Positions 13,301 to 23,992 of a DNA stretch of 64,000 nucleotides are shown in pieces. The notes beneath the pieces are model-generated. The model was not told the origin of the DNA. It saw nothing but the letters and a program-made list of their open reading frames with translations, and searched no databases. Origin of the DNA: Prosapia bicincta (lineage: Eukaryota; Arthropoda; Insecta; Hemiptera; Cercopidae); the NCBI GenBank assembly GCA_036971475.1, contig JBAIZL010000006.1:9869656-9933655 (forward strand), in the 5' to 3' direction. The position numbers and the translations under genes are program-made. Positions within the stretch are counted from its first letter, which is position 1; the number at the start of each line of letters is the position of its first letter.

Positions 13301-13814
13301 TTAATATTATGATTACTCGTATAACACATACAATAGATAATTTCTGCGAGTACCAATCAATTCTATGGTCAATTCTGTATCGTTTATGCTATTAAAATAA
13401 GAATTCTATTTTTGTAAGTAATCGAAAAATCCATGAACTTTAGTTCATGCTTTTTTTAGTGTAAAAATTTAATATTATGATTACTCGTATAACACATACA
13501 ATAGATAATTTCTGCGAGTACCAATCAATTCTATGGTCAATTCTGTATCGTTTATGCTATTAAAATAAGAATTCTATTTTTGTAAGTAATCGAAAAATCC
13601 ATGAACTTTAGTTCATGCTTTTTTTAGTGTAAAAATTTAATATTATGATTACTCGTATAACACATACAATAGATAATTTCTGCGAGTACCAATCAATTCT
13701 ATGGTCAATTCTGTATCGTTTAAGCTATTAAAATAAGAATTCTATTTTTGTAAGTAATCGAAAAATCCATGAACTTTAGTTCATGCTTTTTTAGTGTAAA
13801 AATTTAATATTATG
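10304..13814 (+). repeat. HOR block B, copy 2 (3511 bp)
   Basis: This follows copy 1 directly and has the same monomer order, but lacks the two monomers corresponding to 8960-9296 (169 + 168 = 337 bp). The few base differences seen include TTTAGGCT at about 12067 for TTTAAGCT, GAACTTTAG near 11446 for GAACTATAG, ATAACAAATAC near 10995, and AATTTCTG for AAATTCTG near 11347. Such near identity over 3.5 kb implies a recent tandem duplication or recent homogenisation. Confidence 0.92.
12808..13814 (+). repeat. Run of six 168-bp subfamily monomers (block B copy 2)
   Basis: Units start at 12808, 12976, 13144, 13312, 13480 and 13648, with the same diagnostic changes as the run at 9297-10303 and the same T, A, T, T, T, A series at unit position 76. 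It directly follows the AAACTAAG monomer, whereas in copy 1 two ordinary monomers intervene. This subfamily is not seen elsewhere in the window. Confidence 0.9.
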
Positions 13815-16800
13815 ATTACTCGTATAACACATACAATAGATAATTTCTGCGAGTACCATGCAATTCTATGGTCAATTCTGTATCCTTCAAGCTATTAAAA
13901 TAAGAATTCTATTTTTGGATGAAATCGAAAAAATCCATGATCTATAGTTCATGCTTTTTTTAGTGTAAAAATTTAATATTATGATTACTCGTATAACACA
14001 TACAATAGATAATTTCTGCGAGTACCATGCAATTCTATGGTCAATTCTGTATCGTTTATGCTATTAAAATAAGAATTCTATTTTTGGAAGAAATCGAAAA
14101 AATCCATGAACTATAGTTCATGCTTTTTTTAGTGTAAAAATTTAATATTATGATTACTCGTATAACACATACAATAGATAATTTCTGCGAGTACCATGCA
14201 ATTCTATGGTCAATTCTGTATCGTTTAAGCTATTAAAATAGGAATTCTCATTTTGGAAGAAATCGAAAAAATCCATGAACTATAGTTCATGCTTTTTAGT
14301 GTAAAAATTTAATATTATGATTACTCGTATAACTTATACAATAGATAATTTCTGCGAGTACCATACAATTCTATGGTCAATTCTTTATCGTTTAAGCTAT
14401 TAAAATAAGAATTCTATTTTTGGAAGAAATCGAAAAAATCCATGAACTATAGTTCATGCTTTTTTTAGTGTAAAAATTTAATATTATGATTACTCGTATA
14501 ACACATACAATAGATAATTTCTGCGAGTACCATGCAATTCTATGGTCAATTCAGTATCGTTCAAGCTATTAAAATAAGAATTCTATTTTTGGAAGAAATC
14601 GAAAAAATCCATGACCTATAGTTCATGCTTTTTTTAGTGTAAAAATTTAATATTATGATTACTCGTATAACACATACAATAGATAATTTCTGCGAGTACC
14701 ATGCAATTCTATGGTCAATTCTGTATCGATTATGCTATTAAAATTAGAATTATATTTTTGGAAGAAATCGAAAAAATCCATGAACTATAGTTCATTTTTT
14801 TTAGTGTAAAAATTTAATATTATGATTACTCGTATAACACATACAATAGATAATTTCTGCGAGTACCATGCAATTCTATGGTCAATTCTGTATCGTTTAA
14901 GCTATTAAAATAAGAATTCTATGTTTGGAAGAAATCGAAAAAATCCATGAACTATAGTTCATGCTTTTTTTAGTGTAAAAATTTAATAATATGATTACTC
15001 GTATAACACATACAATAGATAATTTCTGCGAGTACCATGCAATTCAATGGTCAATTCTGTATCGTTTAAGCCATTAAAATAAGAATTCTATTTTTGGAAG
15101 AAATCGCAAAAAATCCATGAACTATAGTTCATGCTTTTTTTAGTGTAAAAATTTAATATTTTGATTACTCGTATAACACATACAATAGATAATTTCTGCG
15201 AGTACCATGCAATTCTATGGTCAATTCTGTATCGTTTAAGCTATTAAAATAAGAATTCTATTTTTGGAAGAAATCGCAAAAAATCCATGAACTATAGTTC
15301 ATGCTTTTTTTAGAGTAAAAATTTTATATTATGATTACTCGTATAACACATACAATAGATAATTTATGCGAGTACCATGCAATTCTATGGTCAATTCTGT
15401 ATCGTTTAAGCTATTAAAATAAGAATTCTATTTTTGGAAGAAATCGAAAAAATCCATGAACTATAGTTCATGCTTTTTTTAGTGTAAAAATTTAATATTA
15501 TGTTTACTCGTATAACACATACAATAGATAATTTCTGCGAGTACCATGCAATTCTATGGTCAATTCTGTATCGTTTAAGCTATTAAAATAAGAATTCTAA
15601 TTTTGGAAGAAATCGAAAAAATCCATGTACTATAGTTCATGCTTTTTTTAGTGTAAAACTTTAATATTATGATTACTCGTATAACACACACAATAGATAA
15701 TTTCTGCGAGTACCGTGCAATTCTATGGTCAATTCTGTATCGTTTAAGCTATTAAAATAATAATTCTATTTTTGGAAGAAATCGAAAAAATCCGTGAACT
15801 ATAGTTATACGATTGCTCGTATAACACATACAATATATAATTTCTGCGAGTACTATGCAATTCTATGGTCAATTCTGTATCGTTTATGCTAATAAAATAA
15901 GATTTCTATTTTTGGAAGAAATCGAAAAAATCCATGAACTATAGTTCATGCCTTTTTTAGTTTAAAAATTTAATATTATGATTACTCGTATAACACATAC
16001 AATAGATAATTTCTGCGAGTAACATGCAATTCTATGGTCAATTCTGTATCGTTTATGCTATTAAAATTAGAATTCTATTTTTGGAAGAAATCGAAAAAAT
16101 CCATGAACTATAGTTCATGCTTTTTTTAGTGTAAAAATTTAATATTATGATTACTCGTATAACACATACAAAAGATAATATCTGCGAGTACCATGCAATT
16201 CTATGGTCAATTCTGTATCGTTTAAGCTATTAAAATAAGAATTCTATTTTTGGAAGAAATCGAAAAAATCCATGAACTATAGTTCATGCTTTTTTTAGTG
16301 TAAAAATTTAATATTATGATACTCGTATAACACATACAATAGATAATTTCTGCGAGTACCATGCAATTCTATGGTCAATTCTGTATCGTTTATGCTAATA
16401 AAATAAGAATTCTATTTTTGGAAGAAATCGGAAAAATCAATGAGCTATAGTTATACGATTGCTCGTATAACACATACAATAGATAATTTCTGCGAGTACC
16501 ATGCAATTCTATGGTCAATTCTATATCGTTTATGCTATTGAAATAAGAATTCTATTTTTGGAAGAAATCGAAAAAATCCATGAACTATAATTCATGCTTT
16601 TTTTAGTGTAAAAATGTAATATTATGATTACTCTTATAACACATACAATAGATAATTTCTGCGAGTACCATGCAATTCTATGGTCAATTCTGTATCGTTA
16701 AGGCTGTTAAAATAGGAATTCTATTTTTGGAAGAAATCGAAAAAATCCATGAACCATAGTTCATGCTTTTTTTAGTGTAAAAATTTAATATTATGATTAC

Positions 16801-17638
16801 TCGTATAACACATACAATACATAATACTGCGAGTACCATGCAATTCTATAGTCAATTCTGTATCGTTTATGCTATTAAAATAAGAATTCTATTTTTGGAA
16901 GAAATCGAAAAAATCCATGAACTATAGTTCATGCTTTTTTTAGTATAAAAATTTAATATTATGATTACTCTTATAACACATACAATAGATAATTTCTGCG
17001 AGTACCATGCAATTCTATGGTCAATTCTGTATCGTTTAAGCTGTTAAAATAAGAATTTTATTTTTGTAAGAAATCGAAAAAATCCATGAACTATAGTTCA
17101 TGCTTTTTTTAGTTTAAAAATTTAATATTATGATTACTCGTATAACACATACAATAGATAATTTCTGCGAGTAACATGAATTCTATGGTCAATTCTGTAT
17201 CGTTTATGCTATTAAAATTAGAATTCTATTTTTGGAAGAAATCGAAAAAATCCATGAACTATAGTTCATGCTTTTTTTAGTGTAAAAATTTAATAATATG
17301 ATTACTCGTATAACACATACAATAGATAATTTCTGCGAGTACCATGCAATTCTATAGTCAATTCTGTATCGTTTATGCTATTAAAATAAGAATTTTATTT
17401 TTGGAAGAAATCGAAAAAATCCATGAACTATAGTTCATGCTTTTTTTAGTATAAAAATTTAATATTATGATTACTCTTATAACACATACAATAGATAATT
17501 TCTGCGAGTACCATGCAATTCTATGGTCAATTCTGTATCGTTTAAGCTGTTAAAATAAGAATTCTATTTTTGGAAGAAATCGAAAAAATCCATGAACTAT
17601 AGTTCATGCTTTTTTTAGTTTAAAAATTTAATATTATG
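13815..17638 (+). repeat. Mixed monomers without a clear long HOR
   Basis: These 22-23 monomers carry many private changes, for example GCTTTTTAGTG near 14291, ATAACTTATAC near 14331, CAATTCAATGG near 15043, a lost base in TGATACTCG near 16318, and ACATAATACTGC near 16821. Some short-range repetition exists: units with CTATAGTCAATTC followed by ACTCTTATAAC with GCTGTTAAAAT recur about 506 bp apart (16846 and 17352). Hairpin-type 140-bp monomers end near 15825 and 16471. The higher divergence fits an older, less recently homogenised part of the array. Confidence 0.75.
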
Positions 17639-19925
17639 ATTACTCGTATAACACATACAATAGATAATTTCTGCGAGTAACATGCAATTCTATGGTCAAT
17701 TCTGTATCGTTTATGCTATTAAAATTAGAATTCTATTTTTGGAAGAAATCGAAAAAATCCATGAACTATAGTTCATGCTTTTTTTAGTGTACAAATTTAA
17801 TATTATGATTACTCGTATAACACATACAAAAGATAATTTCTGCGAGTACCATGCAATTCTATGGTCAATTCTGTATCGTTTAAGCTATTAAAATAAGAAT
17901 TCTATTTTTGGAAGAAATCGAAAAAATCCATGAACTATAGTTCATGCTTTTTTTAGTTTAAAAATTTAATATTATGATTACTCGTATAACACATACAATA
18001 GATAATTTCTGCGAGTACCATGCAATTCTATGGTCAATACTGTATCGTTTATGCTAATAAAATAAGAATTCTATTTTTGGACGAAATCGAAAAAATCCAT
18101 GAACTATAGTTATACGATTGCTCGTATAACACATACAATAGATAATTTCTGCGAGTACCATGCAATTCTATGGTCAATTCTATATCGTTTATGCTATTGA
18201 AATAAGAATTCTATTTTTGGAAGAAATCGAAAAAATCCATGAACTATAGTTCATGCTTTTTTTAGTGTAAAAATTTAATATTATGATTACTCTTATAACA
18301 CATACAATAGATAATTTCTGCGAGTACCATGCATTTCTATGGTCAATTCTGTATCGTTTAAGCTGTTATAATAAGAATTCTATTTTTGGAAGAAATCGAA
18401 AAATTCCATGAACTATAGTTCATGCTTTTTTTAGTGTAAAAATTTAATATTATGATTACTCATATAACACATACAATAGATTATTTCTGCGAGTACCATG
18501 CAATTCTATGGTCAATTCTGTATCGTTTAAGCTATTAAAATAAGAATTCTATTTTTGGAAGAAATCGAAAAAATCCATGAACTATAGTTCATGCTTTTTT
18601 TAGTGTAAAAATTTAATATTATGATTACTCGTATAACACATACAATAGATAATTTCTGCGAGTACAATGCAATTCTATGGTCAATTCTGTATCGTCTATG
18701 CTATTAAAATAAGAATTCTATTTTTGGAAGAAATCGAAAAAATCCATGAACTATAGTTCAAGCTTTTTTTAGTGTAAAAATTTAATATTATGATTACTCG
18801 TATAACACATTTAATAGATAATTTCTACGAGTACCATGCAATTCTATGGTCAATTCTGTATCGTTTATGCTATTAAAATTAGAATTCTATTTTTGGAAGA
18901 AATCGAAAAAATCCATGAACTATAGTTCATGCTTTTTTTAGTGTAAAAATTTAATATTATGATTACTCGTATAACACATACAATAGATAAATTCTGCGAG
19001 TATCATGCAATTCTATGGTCAATTCTGTATCGTTTAAGCTATTAAAATAAGAATTCTATTTTTGGAAGAAACCGAAAAAATCCATGAACTAAGTTCATGC
19101 TTTTTTTAGTGTAAAAATTTATTATTATGATTACTCGTATAACCCATACAATAGATAATTTCTGCGAGTACCATGCAATTCTATGGTCAATTCTGTATCG
19201 TTTATGCTATTAAAATTAGAATTCTATTTTTGGAAGAAATCGAAAAAATCCATGAACTAAACTAAATATTTAATAATATGATTACTCGTATAACACATAC
19301 AATAGATAATTTCTGCGAGTACCATGCAATTCTATAGTCAATTCTGTATCGTTTATGCTATTAAAATAAGAATTCTATTTTTGGAAGAAATCGAAAAAAT
19401 CCATGAACTATAGTTCATGCTTTTTTTAGTGTAAAAATTTAATATTATGATTACTCGTATAACACATACAATAGATAATTTCTGCGAGTACCATGCAATT
19501 TTATGGTCAATTCTGTATCGTTTAAGCTATTAAAATAATAATTCTATTTTTGGAAGAAATCGAAAAAATCCATGAACTATAGTTATACGATTGCTCGTAT
19601 AACACATACAATAGATACTTTCTGCGAGTACCATGCAATTCTATGGTCAATTCTATATCGTTTATGCTTGAAATAAGAATTCGATTTTTGGAAGAAATCG
19701 AAAAAATCCATGAACTATAGTTCATGCTTTTTTTAGTGTAAAAATTTAATATTATGATTACTCGTATAACCCATACAATAGATAATTTCTGCGAGTACCA
19801 TGCAATTCTATGGTCAATTCTGTATCGTTTATGCTATTAAAATTAGAATTCTATTTTTGGAAGAAATCGAAAAAATCCATGAACTATAGTTCATGCTTTT
19901 TTTAGTGTAAAAATTTAGTATTATG
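17639..19925 (+). repeat. HOR block C, copy 1 (2287 bp)
   Basis: Landmarks in order: GTGTACAAATTT, ACAAAAGATAATTTC, CAATACTG with GGACGAAATCG, a hairpin variant at 18109, GCATTTCTATGG with GCTGTTATAATAAG, ACTCATATAAC, GAACTAAGTTCATG, a 151-bp monomer (19130-19280), CAATTTTATGG with ATAATAATTC, a second hairpin at 19582, GATACTTTCTGC, TATGCTTGAAATAAG, ATAACCCATAC and TTTAGTATTATG. Each later copy keeps two hairpin variants. Confidence 0.88.
19130..19280 (+). repeat. 151-bp truncated monomer (three copies)
   Basis: After CATGAACTA the usual right arm and T7 run are replaced by AACTAAATATTTAATAATATG, shortening the unit by 18 bp and removing the dyad. Identical units lie at 21080-21230 and 23197-23347, one in each of block C copies 1-3, and none was seen elsewhere. 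It is a good marker for the history of block C. Confidence 0.88.
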
Positions 19926-21875
19926 ATTACTCGTATAACACATACAATAGATAATTTCTGCGAGTACCATGCAATTCTATGGTCAATTCTGTATCGTTTA
20001 TGCTATTAAAATTAGAATTCTATTTTTGGAAGAAATCGAAAAAATCCATGAACTATAGTTCATGCTTTTTTTAGTGTACAAATTTAATATTATGATTACT
20101 CGTATAACACATACAAAAGATAATTTCTGCGAGTACCATGCAATTCTATGGTCAATTCTGTATCGTTTAAGCTATTAAAATAAGAATTCTATTTTTGGAA
20201 GAAATCGAAAAAATCCATGAACTATAGTTCATGCTTTTTTTAGTTTAAAAATTTAATATTATGATTACTCGTATAACACATACAATAGATAATTTCTGCG
20301 AGTACCATGCAATTCTATGGTCAATACTGTATCGTTTATGCTAATAAAATAAGAATTCTATTTTTGGACGAAATCGAAAAAATCCATGAACTATAGTTAT
20401 ACGATTGCTCGTATAACACATACAATAGATAATTTCTGCGAGTACCATGCAATTCTATGGTCAATTCTATATCGTTTATGCTATTGAAATAAGAATTCTA
20501 TTTTTGGAAGAAATCGAAAAAATCCATGAACTATAGTTCATGCTTTTTTTAGTGTAAAAATTTAATATTATGATTACTCTTATAACACATACAATAGATA
20601 ATTTCTGCGAGTACCATGCATTTCTATGGTCAATTCTGTATCGTTTAAGCTGTTATAATAAGAATTCTATTTTTGGAAGAAATCGAAAAATTCCATGAAC
20701 TATAGTTCATGCTTTTTTTAGTGTAAAAATTTAATATTATGATTACTCATATAACACATACAATAGATTATTTCTGCGAGTACCATGCAATTCTATGGTC
20801 AATTCTGTATCGTTTAAGCTATTAAAATAAGAATTCTATTTTTGGAAGAAATCGAAAAAATCCATGAACTATAGTTCAAGCTTTTTTTAGTGTAAAAATT
20901 TAATATTATGATTACTCGTATAACACATTTAATAGATAATTTCTACGAGTACCATGCAATTCTATGGTCAATTCTGTATCGTTTATGCTATTAAAATTAG
21001 AATTCTATTTTTGGAAGAAATCGAAAAAATCCATGAACTATAGTTCATGCTTTTTTTAGTGTAAAAATTTATTATTATGATTACTCGTATAACCCATACA
21101 ATAGATAATTTCTGCGAGTACCATGCAATTCTATGGTCAATTCTGTATCGTTTATGCTATTAAAATTAGAATTCTATTTTTGGAAGAAATCGAAAAAATC
21201 CATGAACTAAACTAAATATTTAATAATATGATTACTCGTATAACACATACAATAGATAATTTCTGCGAGTACCATGCAATTCTATAGTCAATTCTGTATC
21301 GTTTATGCTATTAAAATAAGAATTCTATTTTTGGAAGAAATCGAAAAAATCCATGAACTATAGTTCATGCTTTTTTTAGTGTAAAAATTTAATATTATGA
21401 TTACTCGTATAACACATACAATAGATAATTTCTGCGAGTACCATGCAATTTTATGGTCAATTCTGTATCGTTTAAGCTATTAAAATAATAATTCTATTTT
21501 TGGAAGAAATCGAAAAAATCCATGAACTATAGTTATACGATTGCTCGTATAACACATACAATAGATACTTTCTGCGAGTACCATGCAATTCTATGGTCAA
21601 TTCTATATCGTTTATGCTTGAAATAAGAATTCGATTTTTGGAAGAAATCGAAAAAATCCATGAACTATAGTTCATGCTTTTTTTAGTGTAAAAATTTAAT
21701 ATTATGATTACTCGTATAACCCATACAATAGATAATTTCTGCGAGTACCATGCAATTCTATGGTCAATTCTGTATCGTTTATGCTATTAAAATTAGAATT
21801 CTATTTTTGGAAGAAATCGAAAAAATCCATGAACTATAGTTCATGCTTTTTTTAGTGTAAAAATTTAGTATTATG
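19926..21875 (+). repeat. HOR block C, copy 2 (1950 bp)
   Basis: It directly follows copy 1 with the same series (hairpins at 20396 and 21532). The offset to copy 1 is 2287 bp at the first hairpin and 1950 bp at the second, so 337 bp, the length of two monomers, is missing between them. The second half looks almost base-identical to copy 1. Confidence 0.88.
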
Positions 21876-22422
21876 ATTACTCGTATAACACATACAATAG
21901 ATAATTTCTGCGAGTACCATGCAATTCTATGGTCAATTCTGTATCGTTTAAGCTATTAAAATAAGAATTCTATTTTTGGAAGAAATCGAAAAAATCCATG
22001 AACTATAGTTCATGCTTTTTTTAGTGTAAAAATTTAATATTATGATTACTCGTATAACACATACAATAGATAATTTCTGCGAGTACCATGCAATTGTATG
22101 GTCAATTCTGTATCGTTTAAGCTGTTAAAATAAGAATTCTATTTTTGGAAGAAATCGAAAAAATCCATGAACTATAGTTCATGCTTTATTTAGTTTAAAA
22201 ATTTAATATTATGATTACTCGTATAACACATACAATAGATAATTTCTGCGAGTAACATGCAATTCTATGGTCAATTCTGTATCGTTTATGCTATTAAAAT
22301 TAGAATTCTATTTTTGGAAGAAATCGAAAAAATCCATGAACTATAGTTCATGCTTTTTTTAGTGTAAAAATTTAATATTATGATTACTCGTATAACACAT
22401 ACAATAGATAATTTCTGCGAGT

Positions 22423-22447
22423 ACCATGCAATTCTATGGTCAATTCT
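22423..22447. repeat. Small inverted repeat and internal direct repeat in the monomer
   Basis: ACCAT (22423-22427) and ATGGT (22436-22440) form 5-base inverted arms around the loop GCAATTCT. Overlapping this, CAATTCT occurs at 22429-22435 and again at 22441-22447, a 12-base spaced direct repeat; AATTCT appears a third time in the EcoRI dyad. The pattern may record a short ancestral duplication inside the monomer. It is weak enough to be partly chance. Confidence 0.55.
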
Positions 22448-22464
22448 GTATCGTTTAAGCTATT

Positions 22465-22484
22465 AAAATAAGAATTCTATTTTT
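22465..22484. repeat. Imperfect 20-bp dyad centred on the EcoRI site
   Basis: The core AGAATTCT (22471-22478) is a perfect 8-base palindrome containing GAATTC. Outside two mismatched base pairs on each side, four more pairs match (AAAA at 22465-22468 with TTTT at 22481-22484). EcoRI digestion should give a ladder of about 169 bp. The site is lost (ATAATTCT) in the monomer ahead of many of the 140-bp variants, and changed to GAATTA or GAAATT in some other subfamilies. Confidence 0.8.
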
Positions 22485-22503
22485 GGAAGAAATCGAAAAA
22501 ATC

Positions 22504-22521
22504 CATGAACTATAGTTCATG
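22504..22521. repeat. 18-bp perfect dyad in the reference monomer
   Basis: CATGAACTATAGTTCATG equals its own reverse complement (two 9-base arms, no spacer). It sits at unit positions 122-139, preceded by A6-TC and followed by C-T7, so the flanks continue the symmetry with a one-base offset (A6 facing T7). It recurs in most monomers across the window and is the strongest symmetric element in the unit. Such an element could bind a dimeric protein or extrude as a cruciform; both roles are inference. No CENP-B box is present to explain it. Confidence 0.93.
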
Positions 22522-23992
22522 CTTTTTTTAGTGTAAAAATTTAATATTATGATTACTCGTATAACACATACAATAGATAATTTCTGCGAGTACCATGCAA
22601 TTCTATGGTCAATTCTGTATCGTTTATGCTAATAAAATAAGAATTCTATTTTTGGAAGAAATCGAAAAAATCCGTGAACTATAGTTATACGATTGCTCGT
22701 ATAACACATACAATAGATAATTTCTGCGAGTACCATGCAATTCTATGGTCAATTCTATATCGTTTATGCTATTGAAATGAGAATTCTATTTTTGGAAGAA
22801 ATCGAAAAAATCCATGAACTAAGTTAATGCTTTTTTTAGTGTAAAAATTTAATATTATGATTACTCATATAACACATACAATAGATAATTTCTGCGAGTA
22901 CCATGCAATTCTATGGTCAATTCTGTATCGTTTAAGCTATTAAAATAAGAATTCTATTTTTGGAAGAAATCGAAAAAATCCATGAACTAAGTTAATGCTT
23001 TTTTTAGTGTAAAAATTTAATATTATGATTACTCTTATAACACATACAATAGATAATTTCTGCGAGTACCATGCAATTCTATGGTCAATTCTGTATCGTT
23101 TAAGCTGTTAAAATAAGAATTCTATTTTTGGAAGAAATCGAAAAAATCCATGAACTATAGTTCATGCTTTTTTTAGTTTAAAAATTTAATATTATGATTA
23201 CTCGTATAACACATACAATAGATAATTTCTGCGAGTACCATGCAATTCTATGGTCAATTCTGTATCGTTTATGCTATTAAAATTAGAATTCTATTTTTGG
23301 AAGAAATCGAAAAAATCCATGAACTAAACTAAATATTTAATAATATGATTACTCGTATAACACATACAATAGATAATTTCTGCGAGTACCATGCAATTCT
23401 ATAGTCAATTCTGTATCGTTTATGCTATTAAAATAAGAATTCTATTTTTGGAAGAAATCGAAAAAATCCATGAACTATAGTTCATGCTTTTTTTAGTGTA
23501 AAAATTTAATATTATGATTACTCGTATAACACATACAATAGATAATTTCTGCGAGTACCATGCAATTTTATGGTCAATTCTGTATCGTTTAAGCTATTAA
23601 AATAATAATTCTATTTTTGGAAGAAATCGAAAAAATCCATGAACTATAGTTATACGATTGCTCGTATAACACATACAATAGATACTTTCTGCGAGTACCA
23701 TGCAATTCTATGGTCAATTCTATATCGTTTATGCTTGAAATAAGAATTCGATTTTTGGAAGAAATCGAAAAAATCCATGAACTATAGTTCATGCTTTTTT
23801 TAGTGTAAAAATTTAATATTATGATTACTCGTATAACCCATACAATAGATAATTTCTGCGAGTACCATGCAATTCTATGGTCAATTCTGTATCGTTTATG
23901 CTATTAAAATTAGAATTCTATTTTTGGAAGAAATCGAAAAAATCCATGAACTATAGTTCATGCTTTTTTTAGTGTAAAAATTTAGTATTATG

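Larger units (their letters stand above)
22383..22551 (+). repeat. Reference monomer (variant-free 169-bp unit)
   Basis: This copy carries the majority base at every position I compared and serves as a coordinate frame (unit position 1 = 22383). The first 80 bases are relatively GC-richer (26 of 80) and hold three of the four CpGs, at unit positions 7-8, 36-37 and 70-71; the fourth is at 112-113. The remaining 89 bases are about 20% G+C and hold the A/T runs: AAAA at 83-86, T5 at 98-102, A6 at 114-119, T7 at 141-147 and A5T3 at 153-160. Several runs are spaced roughly 8-11 bp apart, which could give intrinsic curvature. The commonest single-base polymorphism is A or T at unit position 76 (TTTAAGCT or TTTATGCT), seen throughout the window. 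Confidence 0.93.
21876..23992 (+). repeat. HOR block C, copy 3 (2117 bp)
   Basis: Hairpins lie at 22684 and 23649. The first part differs from copies 1 and 2: CAATTGTATGG, GCTTTATTTAGTTT, GTAACATGC and two GAACTAAGTTAATG monomers appear, and the first hairpin is preceded by ATCCGTGAAC. The last part (151-bp monomer, CAATTTTATGG, hairpin, TATGCTTGAAATAAG, ATAACCCATAC, TTTAGTATTATG) matches copies 1 and 2. The HOR is therefore a mosaic with a shared 3' half. Confidence 0.85.

Noticed and set aside
22504..22530. Rho-independent terminator (dyad followed by T7)
   Set aside because: The layout resembles a bacterial terminator, but the stem is AT-rich with no loop, no genes precede it, and it repeats every 169 bp. 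It is satellite structure.
22383..22551. RNA polymerase III gene or tRNA-derived repeat in the monomer
   Set aside because: T7 on the plus strand and T6 on the minus strand could terminate Pol III, but I find no credible A box and B box pair and no cloverleaf.
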